In this document: positions 51,078 to 60,325 of the stretch, piece after piece
How the letters are laid out: the number at the start of each line of letters is the position of its first letter
Position numbering within the stretch: the first letter of the stretch is position 1
Source: Paenibacillus dendritiformis
GTDB taxonomy: Bacteria > Bacillota > Bacilli > Paenibacillales > Paenibacillaceae
Length of the DNA stretch: 64,000 nucleotides
Assembly (NCBI RefSeq): GCF_021654795.1
Contig: NZ_AP025344.1
Span: forward strand, 5,146,501 to 5,210,500
Direction: 5' to 3'
Program-made: the position numbers and the translations under genes
The notes under the pieces: model-generated
The model's database searches: none
What the model was told of the DNA's origin: nothing
What the model saw: only the letters and a program-made list of their open reading frames with translations

Positions 51078-52676
51078 TTAGGATAAGTGCGTATAACCCG
51101 GTTGGGTCAAAAACGGCTCAAACGTATCGGCAACCGTCATCTCGCGGAACAGAGAGGCGGCCAGCGCCAGCCGGGAGCCGGGAACTTGCTCTTCGCCGAT
51201 CCGAAGCCGGAGGTGTTCCAGCTCTTCCTGAAAGAGTTGATCGAAGAGCTCGATCGTAACTTTGCGCCCATCGTCGAGCACGCCCCGCGGATGATGTATC
51301 CACTGCCAGAGCTGGGCTCTCGAAATCTCGGCGGTCGCGGCATCCTCCATCAAATGGTTGATCGGCACCGCGCCCATTCCTCGCAGCCATGCCTCCAAAT
51401 ATTGAATGCCGACCGACACGTTCATTCTCACGCCGGCCTCGGTAATCGGCCCTTGAGGAACCTCCAGCAAATCCGCCGCGGTGATCTCGCGCTCCGGCAG
51501 CTTCCCGAGCTGGTTCGGTCCTGGCATATGGGCATCGAACACCTCCATGGCGATCGGCACAAGACCGGGGTGCGCCACCCATGTGCCGTCATGGCCGTTC
51601 CGCGCTTCCCGCAGCTTATCCTTCCGCACCTTCTCCAGGGCCGCTTCGTTGGCCGCCGGATTGTTCTTGATCGGAATCTGGGCTGCCATGCCCCCGATAC
51701 AGTAGGCTTGGCGCCGATGGCACGTCTGGATGGCGAGCAGCGAATAGGCCGTCATAAAAGGCGATTCCATCGTCACGATGGCTCTGTCGGGCAAAATGAC
51801 GTCCGGCTTGCTCCGGAGCTTCTTGATATAGCTGAAAATGTAGTCCCAGCGCCCGCAATTCAAGCCGGCCGCATGATCGCGCAGCTCGAACAGAATCTCA
51901 TCCATCTCGAAGGCGGCCAGAATCGTCTCGATTAAGACGGTCGCCTTAATGGTGCCGCGCGGAATGTTCAGCTCCTGCTGCGCGAATTCGAATACGTCAT
52001 TCCACAGCCTCGCTTCGAGATGGCTTTCCATTTTCGGAAGATAGAAATAGGGGCCGCTTCCCTGGCGAATCAACGTCTCCGCATTATGAAAAAAGTATAG
52101 TCCGAAATCGAAGAGCGACGCCGACACTGGCTCTCCGTCGATCAACAGATGCTTCTCTTCCATATGCCAGCCCCGCGGCCGCACCTTGAGCACGGCCGGT
52201 CTGCCGTTCAGTTCATAGACTTTGCCCGCCTCGTTCACGAACCGTATCGTCCGGTTGACGGCATCGCGAAGGTTGACCTGGCCTTCCAGCGTGTTCGACC
52301 AGGTTGGGGAATTGGCGTCCTCGAAATCCGCCATAAACACTTTGGCGCCCGAGTTTAACGCATTGATCACCATTTTGCGATCCCCCGAGGGGCCAGTAAT
52401 TTCCACTCTCCGATCCTGCAAATCGGCCGGGATGGAAGCAACCGTCCAATCCCCGTTCCGGACATGCGCCGTCTCCGCCAAGAAGTCGGGCCACTCCCCC
52501 TCGTCGAGTCTGTGCTGGCGCTCGTCTCTCATGCGGAGCAGCTCTTTGCGCCGCTTCCCGAACCGCCTTTCCAATGCCGCCACGAAGTCCAGCGCCTCAG
52601 GCGTCAAGATGATGCGGTGCGCATCGGAGCTGCACTCCCCTTTCAATTCACGGTGTGACTGGCTCACACGGTTCAT
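51078..52676 (-). CDS. aceB: malate synthase A
   Basis: Condenses glyoxylate with acetyl-CoA to malate. 532 residues from the ATG at 52676, which follows AAGGGGGG; the open frame extends 39 codons without support. Signature residues: KVFMADFEDANSPTW, VLKVRPRGWHMEEKHLLIDGEP, KATVLIETILAAFEMDEILFELRDHAAGLNCGRWDY (catalytic region) and ARNGHDGTWVAHPGLVPIA. It lies 49 bp downstream of aceA; together they form the glyoxylate shunt, which Bacillus subtilis lacks. Confidence 0.96.
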   Translation of the reverse strand: MNRVSQSHRELKGECSSDAHRIILTPEALDFVAALERRFGKRRKELLRMRDERQHRLDEGEWPDFLAETAHVRNGDWTVASIPADLQDRRVEITGPSGDRKMVINALNSGAKVFMADFEDANSPTWSNTLEGQVNLRDAVNRTIRFVNEAGKVYELNGRPAVLKVRPRGWHMEEKHLLIDGEPVSASLFDFGLYFFHNAETLIRQGSGPYFYLPKMESHLEARLWNDVFEFAQQELNIPRGTIKATVLIETILAAFEMDEILFELRDHAAGLNCGRWDYIFSYIKKLRSKPDVILPDRAIVTMESPFMTAYSLLAIQTCHRRQAYCIGGMAAQIPIKNNPAANEAALEKVRKDKLREARNGHDGTWVAHPGLVPIAMEVFDAHMPGPNQLGKLPEREITAADLLEVPQGPITEAGVRMNVSVGIQYLEAWLRGMGAVPINHLMEDAATAEISRAQLWQWIHHPRGVLDDGRKVTIELFDQLFQEELEHLRLRIGEEQVPGSRLALAASLFREMTVADTFEPFLTQPGYTHLS

Positions 52677-52725
52677 AGGTCGAACCCCCCTTTTTAAAAT
52701 GGCTGCAGTGCCGAAATATCGTTCA

Positions 52726-54009
<1,284 letters not shown>

Positions 54010-54044
54010 CGTCAATCCCCTCCATGATTCTAATTTCATTCGCT

Positions 54045-54209
54045 TCATGCTTCCTGCTCCAGGTAACCGTTGCCGGAGCACCGGCTGCAAGGAAGAAACC
54101 GCCTGCCCTCGCATAGCGGGCAATCCTGATGTTCCTGGCCTTCAGTCATCGGGCTCATGCATTTAAAGCAGTCCAAATCGCCATTGCCGCCGCATACAGG
54201 ACAATCCAT
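54045..54209 (-). CDS. small DnaJ-type zinc-ribbon protein
   Basis: 54 residues from the ATG at 54209 with GAGGGGGTG upstream. It has four Cys pairs of the CxxC type (CPVCGGNG, CFKC, CPLCEG, CSRCSGNG), a pattern like half of a DnaJ zinc-binding domain. It ends 35 bp before aceA, so it probably leads the glyoxylate operon. A frame extends 21 codons upstream but runs into the operator region. Function unknown; a chaperone-like or regulatory role is possible. Confidence 0.7.
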   Translation of the reverse strand: MDCPVCGGNGDLDCFKCMSPMTEGQEHQDCPLCEGRRFLPCSRCSGNGYLEQEA

Positions 54210-54229
54210 GCCGTGCACCCCCTCTTTAC

Positions 54230-54323
54230 TGTTATATAACAAAACTGTTTTGTTGAGGTCATTATATAACACTGGAAAGAACTGTTCAATACTGTTTTTG
54301 AATTTTTTTCTTGTTATATAACA
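54230..54323. promoter_or_regulatory. operator cluster before the glyoxylate operon
   Basis: TGTTATATAACA occurs perfectly at 54230-54241 and 54312-54323, and as CATTATATAACA at 54260-54271. Between the first two lies a further palindrome, AACAAAA-CTG-TTTTGTT (54239-54255). Such a set suggests a dimeric repressor binding several times over the promoter. Confidence 0.6.
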
Positions 54324-54375
54324 AAATTAGGCAGCCTTCCTCAGATCGAATCACTGCAGCCAAAAAAGCAAAAAA

Positions 54376-54403
54376 GCCTGCACCTCGGTCACAAGATGCA
54401 GGC
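54376..54403 (-). terminator. terminator-like hairpin without a clear gene
   Basis: On the minus strand GCCTGCA and TGCAGGC followed by TTTTTTGCTTTTTTG. No minus-strand gene ending here is visible, so it may be a relic or may insulate the aceA promoter region. Confidence 0.6.
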
Positions 54404-54446
54404 GTCTTCAGGCCAAAGGCTTGCTTTAACGCCCGGCCCCATGCCA

Positions 54447-54509
54447 AAAGCCGCAGCTTGACGCTGCGGCTTTCAGACTGTCGACAAAGTCCTGTCGACC
54501 GTCTTTTTT
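54447..54509 (+). terminator. REP-like hairpin plus terminator
   Basis: AAAGCCGCAG and CTGCGGCTTT form one stem (54447-54473); GACTGTCGAC and GTCGACCGTC form a second that runs into TTTTTT. The first stem and the adjoining TTGTCGACAGTCTGAAAG (minus strand) recur in inverted orientation at 55771-55811. Confidence 0.6.
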
Positions 54510-54740
54510 CTTAGGAAGGGCGGGGCCGGGGAAGGCAGAACAGGTTGGTTAGGTTAGGGCTAGCTGGTCCCTGCGTGAAGCTTGATGGTCTGCGCATCTG
54601 CGCATGAAGCAAGCTGATCTCCGTATGAAATTGCTGCACAGGCGCAGCATTTTTAACCTCAATAGGCTAAATTCCGAGAAAATCCTGCGAAATTACATTA
54701 TTCCGCCATTTTAAACGCTAATTATGACTCGCCGTGTGCT

Positions 54741-54813
54741 AATTGCTGTATTTTTGCAGTAATCGTATTTTCGCAACCGCGTGTCAAGGAAATTACTGCA
54801 TTTTTGCAGTATT
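54741..54813. repeat. dispersed CTG-N8-CAG palindromes (two)
   Basis: AATTGCTG-TATTTTTG-CAGTAAT at 54741-54763 and AATTACTG-CATTTTTG-CAGTATT at 54791-54813. They adjoin the 42-bp tandem array, whose units also carry CTGCAG. Confidence 0.75.
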
Positions 54814-55145
54814 GGTGGAGCAGGTGACTGGAGTGGCGGGAGATACTGCAGTATTGGTGCAGCAGGTGACTGGAGTGGCGGGAGATACTGCAGGATTGGT
54901 GCAGCAGATGACTGGAGTGGCGGGAGATATTGCAGGATTGGTGCAGCAGGTGACTGGAGTGGCGGGAGATACTGCAGGATTGGTGGAGCAGGTGACTGGA
55001 GTGGCGGGAGATACTGCAGTATTGGTGCAGCAGATGACTGGAGTGGCGGGAGATATTGCAGGATTGGTGCAGCAGATGGCTGGAGTGGCGGGAGATATTG
55101 CAGGATTGGTGCAGCAGATGACTAGAGTGGCGGGAGATACCGGGG
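54810..55145. repeat. 42-bp tandem repeat, eight units
   Basis: Eight contiguous units of exactly 42 bp, each containing CAGGTGACTGGAGTGGCGGG or a close variant and ending in (T)ACTGCAG or ATTGCAG. Because 42 is a multiple of three and the unit lacks stops in several frames, three long overlapping ORFs appear on both strands. None has a ribosome-binding site, so I treat the region as non-coding repeat DNA. Unit-to-unit changes are few, which suggests recent expansion. Confidence 0.9.
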
Positions 55146-55201
55146 ATTTAGTGAGTGGATGACCGGAGCTGCAGACTCTGCAGACGTTCTGGCCGGGAAC
55201 G

Positions 55202-55725
55202 ATGGAAGGTGATATGGAGATGTATTTGCGAACCAATCAGACCTTGAAGGGCGTTTCGGAGCGGCTGCGCGCCAGGATGAATCATCACCATCCGCTCGCC
55301 GCGGCTGAATTTTTTGCGTTCTGCCGCAGCAATCCGTGTTTGCCGGACTTCATACCGCTTCATTTCTATCCGTATGACTATATCGAAGAGGTGCTTTATG
55401 CCGAACTGGCCGCTCCGCTGGGGCTCCCTTTGCATCGAGACCGAATAGCGGAGGAGTTCATATGGGGATCTCTCCGAATCCGGTGTACTTGCGAGACATG
55501 CTTGCGCAGGAGATGAGGCTGCAGGCCGAGCAAGGGTTGTCTGACAAGGAGTTGGTTCTCACGGAATGGAATCCGCCGCCTATCAGGGAATTGCTGAATG
55601 ACACCGTGTACAAGGCGGCCTATCTCGGCAATGCCATTGTCGACAGGCTTGTTTTTTATGAGATAATTTCAAGCATTCACCGCCTTTTAATAGGGTATAA
55701 CATAGGAAATTTCGTCTTTAAATAG
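55202..55725 (+). pseudogene. GH39 beta-xylosidase-type fragment, frameshifted
   Basis: Two frames join to give the end of a glycoside hydrolase family 39 barrel. The first (from 55202) has FFAFCRSNPCLPDFIPLHFYPYD; the second (from 55462) has ISPNPVYLRDMLAQEM and LVLTEWNPPPIRELLNDTVYKAAY, where TEWN carries the catalytic Glu. The frame change is near 55450. The N-terminal half and a proper end are missing. It is probably the remnant of a GH39 or AraC-GH39 fusion gene destroyed by rearrangement in this repeat-rich zone. Confidence 0.6.
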
Positions 55726-55770
55726 GGATAAAAACGTAAAAAAACCCCGAGGTTGCAGTATTCGCGTGAG

Positions 55771-55811
55771 TTTGTCTACAACCTGAAAGCCGCAGCTTGA
55801 TGCTGCGGCTT
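55771..55811 (-). terminator. REP-like hairpin after the flavoprotein gene
   Basis: AAGCCGCAGC and GCTGCGGCTT around TTGAT, 27 bp after the stop of the minus-strand flavoprotein gene. Nearly the same stem, inverted, occurs at 54447. Confidence 0.6.
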
Positions 55812-55837
55812 CGCTTCGGCTTCTTTCCCTTTGCTAT

Positions 55838-57628
55838 TTATTTGACCGCTTGCTGGCCGGCGATGCGCCCGAAGGTGATGGCATCGGCAATCGCATTTCC
55901 GCCAAGCCGGTTCTTGCCGTGAATGACGCCCGTGACCTCGCCTGCGGCGAATAGGCCCGCAATCGGCTGGCCTTGCTCGTTCAGCACCTGTGTCGTCTTA
56001 TTGATCACAAGTCCGCCCATCGTATGGTGAACGGAAGGCACCGCTTTTTGAATATAATAAGGCCCTTTGCTCATATCCTTCAATCCCGCGCGGTGGTTGA
56101 AGTCCTCGTCTTTTCCGGACTTGGCGAATTTGTTGACGCGGTCGATTGTCGCCTGCAGCGCTTCCGGATCGATTTTGAAAAATTCGGCCGCTTCTTTCAG
56201 CGTATCGGCTTTATACAAAAGGCCGTCTTTGACGAGCATTTCATATTCGTCTTTATGCGTGTCGACGGTTTTGCTGATGTCTCCAATTTCCTGGTTCCAC
56301 AACTGGTAGGCATAGCCGCCTTCCTGGGCCAAAATCGCCTTGGAAATGACATCGCGGCGTTCCAGCTCTTCGACGAAACGCTGGCCGCTCTGATTGACGA
56401 GAATCGCTCCGTCAAAACGGCTGTCCGCCACAAGCGAGATCACGCCGGTCTTCGGATTGCATACCGGATAAGTCTGAATGCTCTCCATATTGGTCAGGGC
56501 GGCGCCGACCGCCTGCGCCATCACGATTCCGTCTCCCGTCGTTCCCGGGGCATCCGTCGTCATATATTTTTCATCGTATTCCGGATTATATTGCTTTCTC
56601 ATTTCGACATTGGATCCGAAGCCGCCCGATGCAATAATGACGCCTTTGTTGGCATGGAAGGTGATGGTGCCGCCGTTCGCTCCGGCTGCTTCGACGCCGA
56701 TCACTTTACCGCTCTCATCCGTGAGCAGCTTCTCGGCCTTCGTATTTGTCTTCAGATCGATGCCCATCTCGTCCAGTTGCTTTTTCAGCTTCGTAATCAG
56801 TTCGGCGCCCGTATGCCCTTCCGGAATGAGCGCGCGCTTGACGGAATGGCCGCCGAATTGGAACAGGTGATCCTCCAGGAAGTTCACCTTCACCGCATCC
56901 TTCAGCCATTCTGCCGCCGCGGTCGCGTTCTCGGCCAGGACGCGGACCATTTCCGGATCGCCGGCATTATCTCCGCCTTTGAGCGTATCTTCAATAAACA
57001 GATCGGTGCTGTCTTCAATGCCCAAGTTTTTCTGCACCCATGTGTTGGCCGCATTCATTTCACCGCCCGAAATCAGCGTGTTGCCGCCTACGCTAGGCAT
57101 TTTCTCCAGCAGCACCACCGAAGCGCCGGCCTGCTTCGCTTCCAACGCCGCACTGAATCCGGCGCCGCCAGCCCCGATAATGACGACATCATATGTCTGC
57201 TCTGCCGGCTCGTCTGTCTGGGTTTTTCCAGCCGCCTGCTTCGCAACGAGCGTCAAGCCCGCCTTCGCTACCGCATCCTTCACCGCGTCGATGTAGCCTT
57301 GGCTTGTGACCGTCGAGCCGCTGATCGCATCCGCCTCCGCGCTGTTCGAGGCGATCATGATCTCTTTCAGCTCTTTATATACCGGCTCGGCCAACACCTC
57401 GTTTTCTTTCTGCTCGAGCACTTTAATATCTTTAATCTCATCGTTCTCAAACGTGACCTCAACCTTAATCGTACCGTGCTTGCCATCGCCTTCCCCGATG
57501 GATGTTACGATCCGATCCCCTCCATTATTGGCCTCCTTGCCATCTTTGTTCCCGCTCCCGCATGCCGCCAGCATCGCGACCATACACAGGACAAGCATCA
57601 TTAGTCCCGCTTTTTTCATCCTCTTCAT
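55838..57628 (-). CDS. secreted FMN/FAD flavoprotein reductase (fumarate reductase-like)
   Basis: 596 residues from the ATG at 57628 (AGGGG before it). A lipoprotein signal ends LAAC with Cys23. Residues about 45-125 form an FMN_bind domain with SGSTVTS, the motif in which Thr receives FMN covalently from ApbE. The main part is an FAD_binding_2 domain: VVIIGAGGAGFSAALEAKQAG, LLEKMPSVGGNTLISGGEMNAA, IIASGGFGSN and, near the end, FAAGEVTGVIHGKNRLGGNA. This resembles soluble fumarate/urocanate reductases used in extracellular electron transfer. An FNR-type site in the leader suggests anaerobic induction. The electron acceptor is not known. Confidence 0.88.
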   Translation of the reverse strand: MKRMKKAGLMMLVLCMVAMLAACGSGNKDGKEANNGGDRIVTSIGEGDGKHGTIKVEVTFENDEIKDIKVLEQKENEVLAEPVYKELKEIMIASNSAEADAISGSTVTSQGYIDAVKDAVAKAGLTLVAKQAAGKTQTDEPAEQTYDVVIIGAGGAGFSAALEAKQAGASVVLLEKMPSVGGNTLISGGEMNAANTWVQKNLGIEDSTDLFIEDTLKGGDNAGDPEMVRVLAENATAAAEWLKDAVKVNFLEDHLFQFGGHSVKRALIPEGHTGAELITKLKKQLDEMGIDLKTNTKAEKLLTDESGKVIGVEAAGANGGTITFHANKGVIIASGGFGSNVEMRKQYNPEYDEKYMTTDAPGTTGDGIVMAQAVGAALTNMESIQTYPVCNPKTGVISLVADSRFDGAILVNQSGQRFVEELERRDVISKAILAQEGGYAYQLWNQEIGDISKTVDTHKDEYEMLVKDGLLYKADTLKEAAEFFKIDPEALQATIDRVNKFAKSGKDEDFNHRAGLKDMSKGPYYIQKAVPSVHHTMGGLVINKTTQVLNEQGQPIAGLFAAGEVTGVIHGKNRLGGNAIADAITFGRIAGQQAVK

Positions 57629-57724
57629 CTCGCTTAAACCCCTTGTCTTCTCTTGTTGTGTTTGTCTGCAGCGTAACAGTACTGTGCACCACATCCTCAT
57701 GATAGCACAGGAATTCCTGCTTAT

Positions 57725-57748
57725 TAGTGAAAGTAATCACTTTCACTA
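57725..57748. promoter_or_regulatory. FNR/CRP-type site, nested palindromes
   Basis: TAGTGAAAGT-AATC-ACTTTCACTA is a perfect 10-bp-arm palindrome; within it AGTGA-N6-TCACT (57726-57741) fits the FNR/CRP pattern TGTGA-N6-TCACA apart from the end bases. It lies about 100 bp before the flavoprotein start. Confidence 0.6.
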
Positions 57749-57882
57749 TATAAAATCGTAAATACTAATGAATAAACTACTGCCCCTTGGGCAGGGATCG
57801 CCAGAAGCTGCTCCTCATTGCTGCCAAAGTGCAGGATTCCTCGGTAATGAACGTTTGTTGGAAAAGAAAGTGCTGCAAATAT

Positions 57883-58493
57883 CAGGCTGTTGAGAAAGAA
57901 GTTTTGAGTCGGAAAATGGATATTTCCACCATCCTGAAAACTGCACCATTTCCCTAGACACGCCCATCCGGCAGTCGAAATCCGCAAAACTCCACGATTT
58001 CTCCAGACGCTCCTATTCAGTAAGCGAAATCCTGCATAAATACAGCAATTCGATATGGATGACTAGTCCAGAAACGGAATCCTGCAAAATTACAGGAATT
58101 TCACCCGTTTCGCTTCGGCTTGAAGCAAAAGGGCCTAAAATGATGTAGATTTGCAGCAATTCCTCGGGATGTGGACTCATTAAGCCGAAATTCCTGTAAA
58201 ATAGCAGCAATTTCCTCCGCACGTCCAAGCCCCAGGAGGCAACGATGCTTCGAGCAGGCCGATAATGCTTCCAGCAGGCCGGATAATGCGATGATGCCCC
58301 CAGCATCCGACGCGGTCGCTTGGATCCCGTAAAATCAGGCCATTGAGTAGTCTATGGGGCTTTTTACTTGTGATTGATCTCTTCTCCCAGTAGAGAAAAT
58401 CGATTTAAAACGCTCTAAGAGCCAAAGTTTGGATGAGGAAAATGGACCATCTCCACCCCTTCACAAAATAAACAGGGGTTTTCCAACAGCCTG
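57883..58493. mobile_element. MITE-like element, copy B, intact with target duplication
   Basis: 611 bp with ends CAGGCTGTTGAGAAAG and (inverted) CAGGCTGTTGGAAAA. AAATAT lies directly on both sides (57877-57882 and 58494-58499), a 6-bp target duplication. Removing the element restores GTGCTGC-AAATAT-GCAGCATT, itself one of the dispersed palindromes. No ORF with a ribosome-binding site lies within, so it must depend on a transposase from elsewhere. It is highly similar, in inverted orientation, to the interrupted copy at 14102-16220. Confidence 0.75.
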
Positions 58494-58557
58494 AAATATG
58501 CAGCATTTTCGTCTGCCCCCTTTGCTGGAAAAAAGAATCCTGCAAAAAGGCAGGATT
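58027..58557. repeat. dispersed CTG-N8-CAG palindromes (four)
   Basis: AAATCCTG-CATAAATA-CAGCAATT (58027-58050), AATCCTG-CAAAATTA-CAGGAATT (58078-58100), AATTCCTG-TAAAATAG-CAGCAATT (58189-58212) and AATCCTG-CAAAAAGG-CAGGATT (58536-58557). Half-copies follow near 58606 and 58654. The first three lie inside MITE copy B. The remaining DNA of 58500-58919 holds no gene that I can support. Confidence 0.75.
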
Positions 58558-58919
58558 TTCATCCGTTTCGGCTTTAACGCAAGGTATAGGTAGGAAAATG
58601 ATGTATTTTTGCAGGAATCAGTAAAAAATTCGCCTTTCAAAGGAGTAAATAGTGTAATTTTGCAGGATTGGTACTGCCGTGCAGCGTGCAACGTCCTTCA
58701 GGACATAGAGATGCGCAGGGCATGGCTTTTATTCGCTATTCGCCGCGCTTCATTCGCCACCGGCGATTCATAGCGCGCCCTCGGCCTGAAGCGCCGTGCC
58801 GCTGCGCACAAAAAACTGCAGCCCCGGCCGGGATGCAGCTTCGGTTTATGCTCCCGCTTCGAACGCGGCGGGCGTGACAATCAACGGCGCATTCGAGGTC
58901 GGAAATTACGGAAGAAGGG

Positions 58920-60017
58920 TTAGCCGTCAGCATGATGCAGCCGAGAGCTTTGATGAAAAAAAGAGGCTGTTATCTCCGCTTCGCGGCGGAGTTCGGCCCG
59001 CAAACCTTCATCTGCATCCCCAAACAGGCGCATGTCCACTTTTTTACCTTTGACTCTCCATGTTCCCGCTATCATGCCGTGTAGCATGACAGCCGCATGG
59101 ACATGGCCCGCAGCGCCATAAACCTTTTTATAATGCTCGCTTTCCATATAAAACTTTTCTTTATGCCCCAATAACAGAGGATCGAACTTCGGCAGCAGCT
59201 TCACTGTCGGAACGTCGGCCGTAGCGACTGTTCTATAGATATTTTTGTTATCGTACAGGTCGCCAATCGAAATGAGGTCGGCACTTCTATTTTTGAAGAT
59301 TTTTTTGGCCAACGTGACCGTAATCCCCGACCAGTACGCAAAATCCTCGGCTCTTGCCGGACCATAAGCCTGTAAATAGCGCAACAGAATGAGGCCAAGC
59401 GCTTCTACCTGATCATACGTATGATAGACGTCGGGGCGATCCCGCAGCCACGAGCTTGTAAGATGGAATGCGATGTCCGGATCACACGGGTTCCCGTGAA
59501 TCACCATCCGCTGATAAGACAAGTCCTTAAGGATGCCGCCCCACGAAGACAGTAAATAGTCGATGAGAGCAGGCTCGAGGGTCAACGATTGCTTCAGTTC
59601 GGCTTTTAACTGCTCGCGCGTCTTCGGTCCATCGGATAAGGAGGAGAGCACCGCCTCGGAGACAAGCTGCTTCTCATATTCCGTGACATGCTGATTCAGA
59701 TACGTTCCCCATCGGGCCGCCCATTCCGTGCCGAGCGCGCTCCACATCAGAGCGGCATCCGCTGTTCGCATCAGATGCAGCGTCCCCCTAAGCGACCACG
59801 TCCTGATTAATTTTTTCTCGTCCGCGATTAAGAACTGGATATCATGCAAGGAGACCTTGTTCTGCATTCTGCACTGTACCGCCAGTAAGGAATGGCTGAA
59901 AATCTGCGATTGAATTCCGAACTCGTGATCCAGCAGCTCCATGACATGGGCAGCGGCGTTTTTCCGCGAAAGTTTTTGTCTGTGCAGCAGCTCTTGGCAT
60001 CTGCTCCTCGTGTCCAC
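58920..60017 (-). CDS. winged-helix DNA-binding domain protein (PF06224 type)
   Basis: 365 residues from a GTG at 60017 after GAAGGAGG. It fits the winged-helix family of AlkZ/YcaQ-like proteins: GIQSQIFSHSLLAVQCRM near residue 35, RTWSLRGTLHLMRTADAALM around 70-90, and a C-terminal LLPKFDPLLLGHKEKFYM and WRVKGKKVDMRLFG. Related proteins of known function are DNA glycosylases that excise alkylated or cross-linked bases, with a QxQ motif; here SQ occurs in GIQSQIF. Function as a repair protein is probable but unproven. Confidence 0.8.
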   Translation of the reverse strand: MDTRSRCQELLHRQKLSRKNAAAHVMELLDHEFGIQSQIFSHSLLAVQCRMQNKVSLHDIQFLIADEKKLIRTWSLRGTLHLMRTADAALMWSALGTEWAARWGTYLNQHVTEYEKQLVSEAVLSSLSDGPKTREQLKAELKQSLTLEPALIDYLLSSWGGILKDLSYQRMVIHGNPCDPDIAFHLTSSWLRDRPDVYHTYDQVEALGLILLRYLQAYGPARAEDFAYWSGITVTLAKKIFKNRSADLISIGDLYDNKNIYRTVATADVPTVKLLPKFDPLLLGHKEKFYMESEHYKKVYGAAGHVHAAVMLHGMIAGTWRVKGKKVDMRLFGDADEGLRAELRREAEITASFFHQSSRLHHADG

Positions 60018-60244
60018 GTTAATGCCTCCTTCCGATTTACCGCTCCCATTTTCCGCCCCCACTTACCTGGAAAAAGCTATGCGCGCCGAACCAGCATCGG
60101 CAGCCTTGTTTCCGCATACTCAAATCTGCCCGCTAGTCACCGGGTCCTGGCCTTTTATACATAGTTCCTTAACAATACCTTCTCCCAACACTTCAACACA
60201 CAGCGGACAATTCCTGTTCCGTCCCCTTGAATTCATGGTAAAAT

Positions 60245-60273
60245 TTGTACTCCCCCGCAGGGTACAGTACAAT
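60245..60273 (+). promoter_or_regulatory. promoter of the serine hydrolase gene
   Basis: TTGTAC, 17 bp, TACAAT, about 50 bp before the start codon. Confidence 0.5.
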
Positions 60274-60325
60274 GAAGGAAGTGTCGAGCAGACGCACAGA
60301 TTGATTATGGGAGGCTTGAGAAACG

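Noticed and set aside
54810..55145. Possible CRISPR array
   Set aside because: The units are contiguous 42-bp tandem repeats without unique spacers, and no cas genes are present.
54743..55162. ORF of 139 codons with 14-residue repeats over the 42-bp array
   Set aside because: The same array is open in several frames on both strands because of its period; no ribosome-binding site and no signal or known repeat family.
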